From Orientallactaga sibirica (lineage: Eukaryota; Chordata; Mammalia; Rodentia; Dipodidae): 64,000 bases of DNA. Under the pieces are notes generated by a model that was not told the DNA's origin, made no database searches, and saw only the letters and a list, made by a program, of their open reading frames with translations. The stretch is taken from assembly GCA_036365145.1 (NCBI GenBank), contig JAEOAD010001365.1:2315001-2379000 (forward strand), read 5' to 3'. The translations under genes and the position numbers were made by a program. This document shows, in pieces, positions 47,350 to 64,000 of this stretch; position 1 is the first letter of the stretch; every line of letters starts with the position of its first letter.

Positions 47350-47355
47350 TTTATT
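47350..47355 (-). terminator. ZNF565: Candidate ZNF565 poly(A) signal
   Basis: TTTATT on the plus strand (AATAAA on the gene strand) lies about 140 nt after the stop. Other AATAAA-like sites lie further downstream in SINE tails, so a longer 3' UTR is possible. Confidence 0.45.
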
Positions 47356-47379
47356 GAGTTTTCTTGAATTCTCTGATGT

Positions 47380-47494
47380 TCTGTAACAGAAGTGACACAT
47401 GGTTTTCTGACATGAATTACGTTGCATTAAGGGAGATGGCACCAGGTGTGACCTCCACAAAAAGGCCTTCTCCACATCCCTGATGAGCGACTTT
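47380..47494 (-). pseudogene. Relic of a further zinc finger downstream of the ZNF565 stop
   Basis: Past the TAG the minus strand still reads finger-like text in shifted frames: EKAFLWRSHLV in one frame and TEHQRIQEN in another. These match the GKAF..xSxL and TEHQRIH parts of a C2H2 unit. I read this as a twelfth finger lost by the stop and at least one frameshift, now 3' UTR. Confidence 0.6.
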
Positions 47495-53386
<5,892 letters not shown>

Positions 53387-53398
<12 letters not shown>

Positions 53399-53460
53399 GG
53401 AGTTCAGAACTATATGACTTGCTCTATTTCTCTGGATTCTCCTTTTGTACAAGTGAAACC
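53387..53460 (-). other. ZNF565: ZNF565 exon with the start codon
   Basis: On the minus strand TTTTTTTTTCAG precedes the exon. It carries about 62 nt of 5' UTR, ATG GCC TAT CAG, and the donor GTAAAT. The frame passes without a break into the KRAB-A exon, which decides the start. Confidence 0.85.
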
Positions 53461-53604
53461 CTGAAAAAAAAAATGGAGAAAAGGGATAAGTCTTTTATAA
53501 ACGAGCATGTCTCAGCTTTCCCAAACAGACAAGTTCAATCTCAGCATTGATCATGAGCTCAAGGCCAGTCTGGGTTACACAGTAAGACTGTCTCAAAATA
53601 CTAA

Positions 53605-53607
53605 TCT

Positions 53608-53644
<37 letters not shown>

Positions 53645-53645
53645 T
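53605..53645 (+). repeat. (TC)n(AC)n microsatellite
   Basis: About 11 TC units followed by about 8 AC units in the ZNF565 5' intron. An ID-like fragment follows at 53650-53745. Confidence 0.9.
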
Positions 53646-54344
53646 TCATGGATTGGGGTGTTAGTTCAATCAGTAAGGTGTTGCCTTGTAAGCATAAGGT
53701 CCTGAGTGTGATTTCCAAGAACCCACGTAAACCACGTTAAAAAAAGGGTGGGGGGGTTGGAGAGATGGCTCAGCTGTTTAGGCACTTGCCTGCAAAATGC
53801 TAACCCTGAGGATACAACCACATTGTCAGACATCTCCACACACACACTGCACAGTCACAGAATTTGTTCACCACTGTGAGACAGTCACAGACAGGCACAG
53901 GTTGTCCACACTTCCACACTTAACATCCCAATATGCCCTGCTCAGTCACAATCACACATAAGGGCACACGAAACTCACGTGCACTCTATGCCACCCAGTC
54001 AGAATTAAACATTGCTCTTGGAGACACAGTCACACATTAGCAAAGGCAGTCCATGCCCACGTGCAACAGCATCATAACACACACTGTCACGGTCATCGTT
54101 TCGTTCTCTCTTTTCCCGTCCCCTGCAAGGGACCCAAGTAGACATAGGCAGTGTCACAGCAGAGCCACAGGCACAAAGCGACTGCAGACAGTATCACGTA
54201 ACCCAGAGACTCCCGCAGGAAGAAGGTACACAGACACAACAGACACGCGGTGCGACAGCATCACACCGGAGTCCACGCGAGTACTACCCGGGAGAAGGTG
54301 GCGGCAGCTGCCTCGCCCTAAAGGCACCATCAAAACCAATCAGA

Positions 54345-54550
54345 GGGCGGGAGAGATGGCTCAGTGGTTAAGGCACTTGCCTGCAAAGCCTAAAGACCCA
54401 AGTTCAATTCTCCAGGACCCACGTAAATCGAGGTGCACAAGGTGGCTCACGCATCTGGAGTCTGTTTGCAGCGGGTGGAGGCCCTGGCGCGGGCATTCTC
54501 TCTTCTTTCTCTGCTTGCAAATAAATAGAAATATAAAAAAAAAAAAAACA
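54345..54550 (+). repeat. tRNA-derived SINE abutting the CpG island
   Basis: Complete copy (GAGAGATGGCTCAGTGGTTAAGG head, AAATAAATAGAAATAT tail) that ends within about 20 bp of the promoter island. 53830-54340 before it is CA-rich unique sequence without a gene. Confidence 0.85.
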
Positions 54551-54559
54551 ATCAGAGCC

Positions 54560-55440
54560 GCGCATTCCCGGGCGGCTCTGGCGCGCTCAGCTTCGAGCTA
54601 GGGGACACGCCCTGTCCCCGCCCCGAACCTGCCACACCCTCACCCACACGCGTCGCAGGCCTAGCGAACGACCTCAAGAGACGCGACGTCGGCCGCTGTG
54701 CACGCCGGGAAATGTAGTCCAGAGCCACACCGCCACGGGCAAGATGGCGTCCTCTCCCCTCTGATCCTGGTTCTTGTGGAGTGCCGTGCCCGGGAGGGAC
54801 AAATGCGGGAGCCCCTCCCGCCTCCCTGCTCCAGCCGTCCCACCGGTTCAAGGTACGAGCTTTTGCCCGAAGAACCGCCACCTTCCCCGGAAGAAGCGGC
54901 CGGGATTACGTCGTGGGGGACACTACAAGCAAGCCGGCCGGAAGTGCCGCTGTGTGGGGGAGGGAAGGGCGACAGGCTCGGCCGCGTCGCGGAGGCTTCT
55001 GGGAGCGTCCGCTCGCTCTGGCAGTGCGCAGGCGCCGCGCACCCGAGTGGACATTTTGGTCTTTGTCCGTGGGTCACTGCGGCCTCCGGGTCCACGTGGC
55101 GCCCAAGTAGGAGGTGGGATCTGGGCTTCGCGGGTGTGTCGGGCCGGGGAGGCGGCACGGGTGGGTTCCGAGGTCCCGGGCGCGGCGTGGGCGTGGGGAG
55201 CGGGCGCGCTCACTCGCTCCGGGCCGGCGCGAGGGGCGGAGGCGAGGGCCTCGGAGGAGGGTCGCGCGCGGGGCTGACCCGGAGCCGGCCGCGGACTGCA
55301 GGCCGCCGCGGGCCGCCGTGCGAACGTGACCCTGGGGTGCGGGGTTACGCGGCGAGGACCCGGCGCGCGGGGGGAGCGTCCGCCGCACTGGCCGTGGCGG
55401 AAGTGTTGATGGGTGTAACGGGGTCTTCCTCCTGCAGCAT
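54560..55440. promoter_or_regulatory. CpG island, likely divergent ZNF565/ZNF146 promoter
   Basis: A strongly CpG-rich block lies between the ZNF565 5' exons (-) and candidate ZNF146 exons (+). It holds a ZNF143/Staf-type site (GCCGGGAAATGTAGTCC, 54704-54720, antisense of the ACTACATTTCCC core), a YY1-type site (AAGATGGCG, 54741-54749) and an ETS/GABP-type site (CCGGAAGTG, 54938-54946). This trio is typical of TATA-less bidirectional promoters. A minus-strand donor (GTGTGG before GTGAGG) at 54644 could end ZNF565 exon 1. Long open frames here are composition artefacts. Confidence 0.75.
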
Positions 55441-55523
55441 CCGTTTTCTTTGACGACCGGGAAGGAAGAGAACCTAAGTAGTGAATCATTTAAAATGAAT
55501 AGAGAATTTTATACACGAGGCAG
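55438..55523 (+). other. ZNF146: Candidate non-coding exon, probably ZNF146 5' UTR
   Basis: TCTTCCTCCTGCAG precedes and GAGGCAG before GTGAAT follows an 86-nt stretch just outside the CpG island. Composition drops sharply at the acceptor. ZNF146 is known to be transcribed from this island in human with non-coding leader exons and a single coding exon; the assignment here is inference from synteny. Confidence 0.5.
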
Positions 55524-55569
55524 GTGAATTTTGTGAGCACTGAAGCATTCCTTCATAGATTTTTTTTTT

Positions 55570-58040
55570 AGATTTTATTTTTATCTATTTGAGAGTTTAT
55601 TTCCAGATGCATGCGCCACCGTGTGCATCTGGATTACGTGATACCTGGAGAGTGAAATCTGGGTCCTTAGGCTTCGCAGTCAAGCGCTTTAACCATTAAG
55701 CCCTCCAGCCCGATTTTTAGATATTTACATAAAAACGCAGTTGTTTTTGTCTAGGTGTAGAATACATGTTACCATGATTTCACTTTGTTTTTGTTTTTTG
55801 ATTTTTCGAGGTAGGGTTTCCCAGTTGACCAAGCTGACCTGGAATTCACTCTATAGACTCAGGGTAGCCTCGAACTTATGACAATCCTCCTACCTCTGCC
55901 TCCCAAGTGCCGGGAGATTTCACTTTTTTTTTTAAACAAAAAAACAGTATTCCAAAGCCATTTCCCATTTCTTTTTAAAAACATTTAAATGCTTTAGTTT
56001 TATTTATTTATTTTTTGGTTTTGCAAGGTAGGGCCTCACTCTGGTCCAGGCTGACCTGGAATTAACTATGTAGTCTCAGAGTGGCCTCGAACTCTCGGTG
56101 ATCCTCCTACCTCTGCCTCCCAAGTGCTGGGATTAAAGGCGTGCGCCATCACGCCCGGCTCCCAGCCCCTATTTTTATTTATTTGAGAGAGAAAGAGAAA
56201 GAGGCTGATAGAGAAAGAATGGGTGTGTCAGGGCCATTGCAAAGAACTTCACACACATGTGCCACCATATGCTTCTGGCTTAAGTAGGTACTGAAGAATT
56301 GAACCTGGGTCCTTAGGCTTCACAGGCAAGCACCTTAACTGCTAAGCCATCTCTCCAGCCCCCAAAGCAATTTGCTGTGGACAAATTGCCTAGTGTCAGG
56401 CAAGTTCACAACTCATTTTTGGAGTCATTCTTCTGAAAGTCCAGGATTAGGGAGTCAAGGTTAGGCACAGTTCTCTTCTCTTCTCTTTTTTTTTTTTTTT
56501 TTTTTTGAGAGAGACACAGACAGAGGGAGAGGAAGACAGAGGTGGGTGCGCCAGCAGCTTCTCAGCTGCTGCGAACCAAATCCAGATGCGTGCGCCCCCT
56601 TGTGGTCAAGTGCAGCATTTCGCTGCATCTGGCTAAACGTGGGACCTGGAGATTGGAACCAGCATTCTTAGGCTTAGGAGGCAGGCACCTTAACCGCTAA
56701 GCCATCTCTCCAGCCCACAGTTCTCATTTTTTAAAAAAATATTTTATTATTTATTTATTTATTTATTTGAGAGAGAGAGAGACAGAAAAAGGCAGGTAGA
56801 GAGAGAATGGGTGCTCCAGGGCCTCCAGCCACTGAAACGAACTCCAGATGCATGCACCCCCTTGTGCATCTGGCTTACATGGGTCCTGGAGAATCGAGCC
56901 TTGAACCAGGGTCCTTAGGCTTCATAGGCAAGCGTTTTTAACTGCTAAGCCATCTCTCCAGCCCCACAGTTCTCATTTTTTGAAGAAAAAGTAGTTGCAA
57001 TGTTTGTGGTGCAGACTAGATCACAAATGTCAAAATTCTTCATGTGTGTGGTGTTCCTAGGTTGAATAAATTTCATGACATGGAGAAAACGTCTATCTGC
57101 TAAGGGTGGTTTTTATAAGACATCTTTCACATAGCTTTAAATAAAAACCAATTTCCTAATTAAGATAAGCAAATTAGTGGCCTTCAAACTTACAAATAAC
57201 TTCCATTTAGGAGAAAAGAATACAACTACCTAAAATAGCCATGGTGAGGGCTGGGGGGATGGCTCAGCATTTAAAGGTGCTTGTTTCTGCAAAGCATGAC
57301 ACCCCTGGTTTGATTACCCAACCCACCTAAAACTCCAAGATGGCTTATGTGACTGGAGTTCTTTTGCAGCAATGAGAATTCCCATACTTTAGCACTCTTA
57401 CTCTCTCTCTTTCTCTCTGTTTCTGGAGTTCATTTACACCAATGAGAAGTCCCACACTCTAGCCGGTGTGTGCTCTTTCTCACAAACACACATGCATGCA
57501 CTCACGCAAAAATAAATAAAAAAAATAATGATGATAGCCGGGCGTGTTGGCGCATGCCTTTAATCCCAGCACTCGGGAGGCAGAGGTAGGAGGATTGCCG
57601 TGAGTTCAAGGCCACCCTGAGACTTCATAGTGAATTCCAGGTCAGCCTGAGCTAGAGTGAGACCCTACCTCAAAAAAAAACAAAAAACAAAACAAAAAAA
57701 TAATGATGAGGTAAAATTCTGGAGAGTAAATTTTAAAAATGTTCAAAACTATTAGAACTTTAAAATAGTCTTAAGGGCAAAATGGAAGGTGAAGAAACAA
57801 AAGCTGTTACATAAAGAGGTGTGCAAACTTAAAATTTATTGATTTAATGTGATCTTAACAAATTCGCAGTTTTTTTTTTTTTTTTTTTTTTTTTTTTGAG
57901 TGGTCTTTTACTCTAGCCCAGGCTGACCTGAAGTTCGCTATGTACCATCTCAGGGTGGCCTCAAACTCATGGCAGTCCTCCTACCTCTGCCTCCTGAGTG
58001 CTGGGATTAAAGGAGTGCGCCACCATGCCCAGCTTTTCCA
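55570..58040. repeat. SINEs in the presumed ZNF146 first introns
   Basis: tRNA-type (-): 55570-55715, 56165-56365, 56740-56970; degenerate (+) 57245-57520. Long type (-) 56480-56720. B1-like: 55795-55920 (-), 56010-56165 (-), 57535-57700 (+), 57870-58040 (-). 56970-57240 is unique. Confidence 0.8.
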
Positions 58041-58069
58041 CCTTTTTAAAAAAATTATTTATTTTTTTA

Positions 58070-59215
58070 TTGACAACTTCTTTAATTGTAGTCAATATCT
58101 CATGGTGCTTCCCTCCCTCCCCCCACTTTCCCCTTTGAAACTTCACTCTCCATCATGTCCCCTCCCCCTCTCTATCAGTCTCTCTTTTCAGTTTGATGTC
58201 ATGATCTTTTCCTCCTATTATGATGGTCTTGTGTAGGTAGTGTCAGGCACTGTGAGGTCATGGATATCCAGCCATTTTGTGTCTGGAGGAGCACGTTGTA
58301 AGGAGTCCTACCCTTCCTTTGGCTCCTACATCCTTTCCGCCCCCTCTTCCGCAATGGACCCTGAGCCTTGGAAGGTTGGTTTGAGATGTTTCAGTGCTGA
58401 GCACTCCTCTGACCCTTCTTCTCAGCACCATGGTGATGGTCGCCACCATCTGAAAAGAGAAGCTTCTCTAACCACAATTGAGAGTAGCATTAATATATGG
58501 GTGTGGACGTTGAGAAGTACTGTGCAATTTGGTGAGCATAGTTATATACATTTATAGTGACACCAGCAGATGTTACACCCCTAGGGCTCATGACTACCCT
58601 TGTTGTAGGTTTTCAGTATCAGGGATGCAGTCCCTCCCATGGAGTGGGCCTCTAGTCCAATTAGAGAGTCGTTGGTTTCCCCCATAACAGACATGCCACT
58701 ATTGCACCCGTTGGCTCATTTGGCCTGGCTGGCCAAATTTAAAGCTTGCAGTGTTCACTGTTGAGTATCTTCACTGGTGTTTTCTCTCTCCCATTGAACT
58801 GCATATAGTGTAGCTTTTTCCAACTTTCTGTCAGCTGGTCCACATGGAGGAGGCTTTCAGCTCAGCTCCAGCAGGATTTCTCAGTGACCTTGTTGCCCAA
58901 GTGTGGAGTCTTCAGCAATAGGGTCTTACCATGTATTCCTGGTGGGAAACCAAGGGCCTCGGCAATGGCCTATAATATTTTGGGGGTATCTGTGACCTCC
59001 CTGGCCAACAACTCACTGGAAGGTATCCCATCCCTGACACTGAAAATGGAAGCCTACTTTTCTGGACAATGGAACACTCAGAAGCCATAGATTGTTACTA
59101 GAAAATTTTCATTTTTTATATCCTCTTAAATTTTGATTAGCCCTCCCTCCACAGTTCCTTTACTCAATCTCTTCCCCTGACTTCACTTAGGCCTTTTTAT
59201 CCCCATTAATCTGTT
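58070..59215 (-). mobile_element. L1 3'-UTR fragment, antisense
   Basis: Starts with the antisense of the L1 tail (TTATTGACAACTTCTTTAATT) and continues through CATGACTACCCTTGTTGTAGG, GACATGCCACTATTGCACCC and similar words that I associate with rodent L1 3' regions. No ORF2 reading frame. A second copy of its start is at 63230. Confidence 0.65.
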
Positions 59216-59224
59216 CTTCTTCTT

Positions 59225-61719
59225 CTTCTTTTTTTTTTTTTCCTGAGGTAGGGTCTCACTCTAGCCCAGGCTGGCCTGGACTTCAATATGTAGTCTCAGG
59301 GTGGCTTCAAACTCATGGTGAATTGATCCTCCCACCTCTGCCTCCTGAGTGCTGCGATTAAAGATGTGCATCTCCATGCCCAGCTCCACATTATTATTAT
59401 TATTATGATGATTAATTATAGGGTCTCACTCTGGCCCAGGACGACTTGGAATTCACTGTGTAGTCTCAGGGTTTGACTCATGGTGAGACTCCTACCTCTG
59501 CCTCCTGAGTGCTGGGATTAAGGGTGTGTGCCTCCATGCCTGGCTTCCACCTTATTTTTTGAAGCAGGATCTCTCTCACTGACCCCAGAACTCACCCATT
59601 CAGATAGACTAGCCAGCCATGCTGGGGATACTGTCTCTGCCTCTGTGGTGCTGGGTCATAGGTGCACGCCATGCTGAGCATTTTCTGTGGGTTCTAGGGA
59701 TCTAAACTTACATCCTTATGCTTTTGTGGCCATGTCCCTAGTCCCTATTTTTTCTTTTGTGTTTCCTGGAAACTGTAGGTGGGGTCCAAAGTTGATCATG
59801 AGGGAGATGAGTCCATCCTCAGTGACCTCCAAGTATGCCAATGCCTGGTTAGCTATGTAACAGTTACATAGTTACGTGAAAACAGACCTGTATTACTGAG
59901 TACTTAATTAGAGATAAAGTGGTACTATTGTCTCTGACCTGTTGCTGATGCTTTATTATCTGCAAAAAAGTACTTTCTCTGAAATAATATAGCAGTTCAT
60001 ATTGCTTATGGTAGAAAATGACATTTTAATTTTCCACGTGGAATGTACTTGCATGTGTATGAGTGTTTGCATGTGTGGGGTCACATCTGTGTGTGTTTGT
60101 GTGGAGGGCAGAAGTTGAAGTCAATTCTCAGTCGCTCTATTGAGACAGGATTTCTTGTTGAATCCAGACCTCTCTGACTGAGCCGGCTTTCCCTGCAAAT
60201 CCTGTCTCTCCCTCCTAAGCACTGGGTTTATGCCACCATGCCGGTTTTTTTCTGGATGCTGAGGATCTCAGCGTAGGTCTTCATGCTTGCCCAGTAAGTG
60301 CTTTATTGCCTGAGCCATCTCCCTAGCCTTTAACATTTTTTAGTTTTCTTTTTTTTGGGGGGGGGGTTGAGTCATGTTTTCACTCCAGCCTATGTTGACC
60401 TGGAGCTTACTTTGTAGCCAACTCTAGCCTCAAACTCATGATAATCCTCCTACCTCAGCCTTAGGAGTGCCAGGCTAATTGTTCTTTGAAAACGTTTCTG
60501 AGAACTAGGGGGGATGCCTCATGGTGTAAGAGTGCTTGTTGCTCGAGGATGAGAGCCCAGGAGAGCTTGATTTGCCCTGAGTTTTATTCTCCAACTCCCA
60601 CATCCACAGATGGGAGTGGCCACACACACCTGTAACCCAAGTTCCAACATGGGGAATGAAGGTCAGAGAATATTGGGGCTCACTGGTTAGCCAGTGTGAC
60701 AGAAGAAATGGCAGCTCTGAGTTCAGTGAGAGACTTATGGAAACTACTAGCTAATGAGCAAAAAGAGGATCACACCAAAAATTTTCCTTTGGCTTTGACA
60801 TAAAGTACACACACACATACCTGTTTGTACACACATACACACACACACAAAATGCAGAAAAATGTTTGAACAAATGGATGAATTATTTACATTCATGATT
60901 GTTTTACTCAGCATTCCAAGCAAACAAGATAAATATGAAAACTTTAGTCTTTAGCCCTGAACACTGTCAGAACAACTCCTTAAATACTGAAAACTTTGTA
61001 CCCATGTGGCTGGATTTTTTTTTTTTTTTTTTTCTCGAGGTAGGCTCTCACTCTAGCTCAGGCTAACCTGGAATTCACTACATAGTCTCAGGGTGGCCTC
61101 GAACTCACAGTCATCCTACCTCTGCTTCCCAAGTGCTAGGGTTAAAGGTGTGCGCCACCACGCCCAGCTTGGATTTTTTTTTTTTTAGACAGTCTTGTTA
61201 CATAGTCTTTTCTGGCTTTGCGCTTGTCATGTACCTCAGGCTGCCCTCAAACTTTTTAGGTAGTCCTCCTGCCCAGCCTCTCAAGTGCTTGGAGTAAAAG
61301 TGGGTATAATCACACTAGCCATATAGCTTAGTTTTCATGGATTTTTGTTGCTGTAGTCTTTCTAAGTGTTGAATGCATGTGGGAATTAAGGTGGTATTTA
61401 AAAGTACACTTGGGACCCCAAGACTAGTACTAGAGAATAGCATGAACCACTCATGCAAGGAATGAACAGCTCTCCCATGGAAGTCAAATTCTGAAAATTC
61501 CTCCATTTCTGGATGCAAGGAAGTTTGAGTTGGCCAATAATCATTTTGAAATTGAAGATCCATGAAACCCATACTTTTGTGCTTTGGGGAATTAAGCAGG
61601 AGGATATTCCACTGTTTTGTTTGTTTCAGAGGGCTCTTCCTTGTGCTTCCCTGAAAAACATCCTGAGGGTGGTGCTCTGACCCCAGCACTAACATTCCAG
61701 TGCTGTGTCATTTCCTTAG
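59225..61719. other. Intronic or intergenic sequence, few repeats
   Basis: B1-like (-) at 59225-59395, 59410-59550 and 61020-61175. 60040-60330 looks like an old B3-type element (TGTGTATGAGTGTTTGCATG ... CTGAGCCATCTCCCTAGCC). 60330-61000 and 61310-61719 are unique sequence. No coding exon recognised. Confidence 0.55.
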
Positions 61720-61802
61720 AGACCAAACTGCATGTGACATTTCATTGAAGCCAGGAGACAGCGTGGATGGTGGAGAAAGAAGTGAAAAGGAATTCTGTCT
61801 AG
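61720..61802 (+). other. ZNF146: Candidate non-coding exon, possibly ZNF146 leader
   Basis: A unique, repeat-free 83-nt stretch lies between the acceptor TGTCATTTCCTTAG and the very strong donor TCTAG before GTGAGTAA. Purine-rich sequence inside (GTGGAGAAAGAAGTGAAAAG) would suit exon enhancers. No coding frame is claimed. Confidence 0.45.
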
Positions 61803-61904
61803 GTGAGTAAATGACAGCAAAACTGGTATAGTTGTTTCATAAATGTTGATCCCTTTGAAATGTGGTGGAGGGCATTTACATCTTTTCCTTTTTTCTTTTG
61901 TTTT

Positions 61905-63230
61905 TGGTTTTCTGAGGTAGGGTCTCACTCTAGCTTAGGCTGACCTGGAATTCACTATGTAGTCTCAGGGTGGCCTCAAATGCACGGCGATCCTCCTACC
62001 TCTGCCTCCCGAGGGCTGGGAGTAAAGGCGTACACCACCACGTCTGGCTAAATATGTTTAAATATTTTTTATTTTTTGTTTATTTATTAGAGAGAGGTGT
62101 GTCTAGCTTACATAAGACCTGGAGAGTTGAACACGAGTTCTTAGGCTTCGCAGGCAAGTGCCTTAACCACTAAGCCATCTCTCCCTGGTTTTATTTTTTA
62201 TGGTATTGAGGACTGAATACAGGTTATCACATAGGCTAGGCACTCTCTCAGTCTCACAGGGTATTTCTGCCCAAACTCTTTAAATTATATACATTTATTT
62301 ATTATTTATGAGAGAGGGAGAGAATAGGCATGTTGGGGTCTCTAGCCATTGCAAATGAACCCCAGATGCATGCACCACAATTTGCTTCTGGCTTATGTAG
62401 GTTCTGGGGAATCAAACCTGGGTCCTTAGGCTTCACAATCAAGAGCCTTAACTGCTGAGCCATCTCCAGCCTTATATACATTTTTACTTTAAAAAACAAA
62501 AAGGGCTGGGTGTGGTGGCGCACGCCTTTAATCCCAGCACTTGGGAGGCAGAAGTAGGAGGATCACCGAGAGTTCGAGGCCACCCTGAGACTACATAGTG
62601 AATTCCAGGTCAGCCTGAACCAGGGTGAGACCCTACCTCGAAAAACCAAAAAAAAAAAAAAAAATAAATAAATAAATAAAAATAAATAAAAAACAAAAAG
62701 GCACACCTTTATTCCCAGCACTCAGGAGGCAGAGGTAGAAGGATGTCTGTGAGTTTGAGGTTACCCTGAGACTACATAGTGAATTCTAGGTTATCCTGGG
62801 CCAGAGGGTGACCAGACCCTACCTGGAAAAAACAAAACAAACAAACAAAAAATGTGTGTAAGTATGTCTGTATGTGCATGCTAGGATCTCTATGGCTATT
62901 TGTGGGGCACTGGGGAATTGAACCCTGGCCAGCAGGTTTTGAAAAGAAGCACTTTTAACCACTGAGCAACATCCCAGCATCCAAATTATATATTTGTAAA
63001 TTAGCTAACAAAGAATTAGATTTCCATATGGCATATTTATTACTTTTTGGGAAAAAAAAAAAGTGTTTTTTTTTTTTTTTTTTTTTGATTTTTTGAGGTA
63101 GGGTCTCAGTCTAGCCCAGGCTGACCTGGAATTCACTCTGTAGTTTCAGGGTGGCCTTGAACTCACGATGACCCTCCTACCTCTGCCTCCCGAGTGATGG
63201 AGTTAAAGGCATGTGCCACCATACCCAGCT
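61905..63230. repeat. SINE tract
   Basis: B1-like: 61905-62050 (-), 62503-62660 (+), 62695-62860 (+), 63070-63230 (-). tRNA-type (-): 62065-62190 and 62285-62475. Confidence 0.8.
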
Positions 63231-63890
63231 GAAAAAAATTTTATTGACAGCTTCATAGTTACAGACAATAAACCATGGCAGTCCCCTGCACACCTCCCCC
63301 CATTTTCCCTTAGCAACTCCACTGTTCATCATACCCTTTCCCCCTCTCAATCAGTCTCTCTTTTATTTTGATATCATCATATTTTCCTCCAATTATAATG
63401 GTCTTGTGTAGGTAGTATCAGGCACTGTGCGGTCATGCATATCCAGGCCACTTTGTGTCTGGTGGAGTGCATTGTAAGGAGTCCTACCCTGCTTTTGGCT
63501 CTTACATTCTTTCCGTCATATGGCTTACTCATAACATCTTTAGGTTTTTTTGTTTGTTTGTTTGTTTTTTAATTTTATTTATTTTGAGAGAGAGAGAGAA
63601 AGAGGCAGATAAAGAATGGGTGCGCCAGGGCCTCCAGCCACTCACTCCATATGCATACACCACCTTGTGCATTTGGCTTTATGTGGGTACTGGGTCCTTT
63701 GGCTTTGTAGGCAAATTCCTTAACTGCTAAGCCATCTCTCTAGCTCCACATTTTTAGTTTTGATTAATCCTTCTCCCACCTCCTGCTCGCCTTTGACCCC
63801 ACTTACTCCTTTCTACATTTTTACCCCCTGCTCTGTTTTCATCTCTACCTTTTCCTCCTTCTCCCTCTTTCCTTTACAATAAAGTCTTGA
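63231..63890 (-). mobile_element. Second antisense L1 3'-UTR fragment, split by a SINE
   Basis: Same order of words as 58072-58350 (ATTGACAGCTTCATAGTTAC, CTCTCAATCAGTCTCTCTTTTA, GGTCTTGTGTAGGTAGTATCAGG). It is interrupted at 63540-63750 by a minus-strand tRNA-type SINE, then resumes with TTAGTTTTGATTAATCC, equivalent to 59130-59200. The stretch equivalent to 58350-59130 is missing. Confidence 0.6.
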
Positions 63891-64000
63891 AGTCACAGAA
63901 ATAAGCTTATGTAATGTTAAGTTTACTTAGTTTTAAAAATTATTCTATTTATTGAGGGAAATACAGAGCCAAAGAAAGACACCCATATGACTAGAGATTC

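Noticed and set aside
54698..55453. 251-codon and several other long open frames across the CpG island
   Set aside because: Stop codons are rare in very GC-rich DNA. The frames overlap on both strands, match no family and cross likely promoter and splice sites.
58070..59215. Possible L1 ORF2 coding remnant or host exon at 58240-58557
   Set aside because: The text repeats at 63.2-63.5 kb, is antisense to an L1 tail and lacks reverse-transcriptase motifs; it is 3' UTR.

Overview
This is mammalian nuclear DNA and almost certainly rodent. It has spliced genes with GT-AG introns, CpG-island promoters and about 190 recognisable SINE copies. Three SINE types dominate. The first is a 7SL-derived B1-like element. 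The second is a tRNA-derived element of about 200 bp with A/B-box heads and a CT-rich tail ending in (AAATA)n. The third is a longer relative of the second. Their consensus resembles what I associate with jerboas (Dipodidae, e.g. Jaculus), but that species call is inference from memory. The gene order CAPNS1 - COX7A1 - ZNF565 - (ZNF146) matches human 19q13.12.

Layout. Positions 1-23.3 kb hold no intact gene. They contain a processed pseudogene of PSIP1 (LEDGF), which is itself invaded by SINEs and by a small LTR provirus (3615-5616). They also contain an orphan CpG island (8340-8700), MaLR-type LTR pieces, L1 3' ends, a MIR, and a degenerate tandem array of about 1.4-kb units (about 18.3-21.7 kb). 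CAPNS1 (+) runs from a CpG-island first exon at about 23.5 kb to a poly(A) signal at 32.87 kb. All ten coding exons can be spliced in silico to a 267-residue calpain small subunit. One of its introns is a clear U12-type intron and another uses a GC donor. COX7A1 (-) follows tail-to-tail at 34.0-36.6 kb, with four exons encoding 80 residues. A SINE desert-breaker of about 10 kb separates it from ZNF565 (-), a KRAB-A/KRAB-B/C2H2 protein of 496 residues assembled from exons between 53.4 and 47.5 kb. ZNF565 starts next to a CpG island (54.56-55.44 kb) carrying ZNF143, YY1 and ETS motifs. I read this island as a divergent promoter also serving ZNF146 on the + strand. Two candidate non-coding ZNF146 exons (55438-55523 and 61720-61802) are visible, and its coding exon would lie beyond the window. 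L1 3'-UTR fragments lie at 58.07-59.2 kb and from 63.23 kb.

The genes do not form a pathway. CAPNS1 is the regulatory subunit of cytosolic calpains, COX7A1 is the heart/muscle subunit of cytochrome c oxidase, and ZNF565 is a putative KAP1-recruiting repressor. I saw no novel multi-gene system. The points most worth a second look are the U12 intron, the orphan CpG island with a minus-strand splice donor, the tandem array, and the CTCF-like motif carried by the long SINE family.
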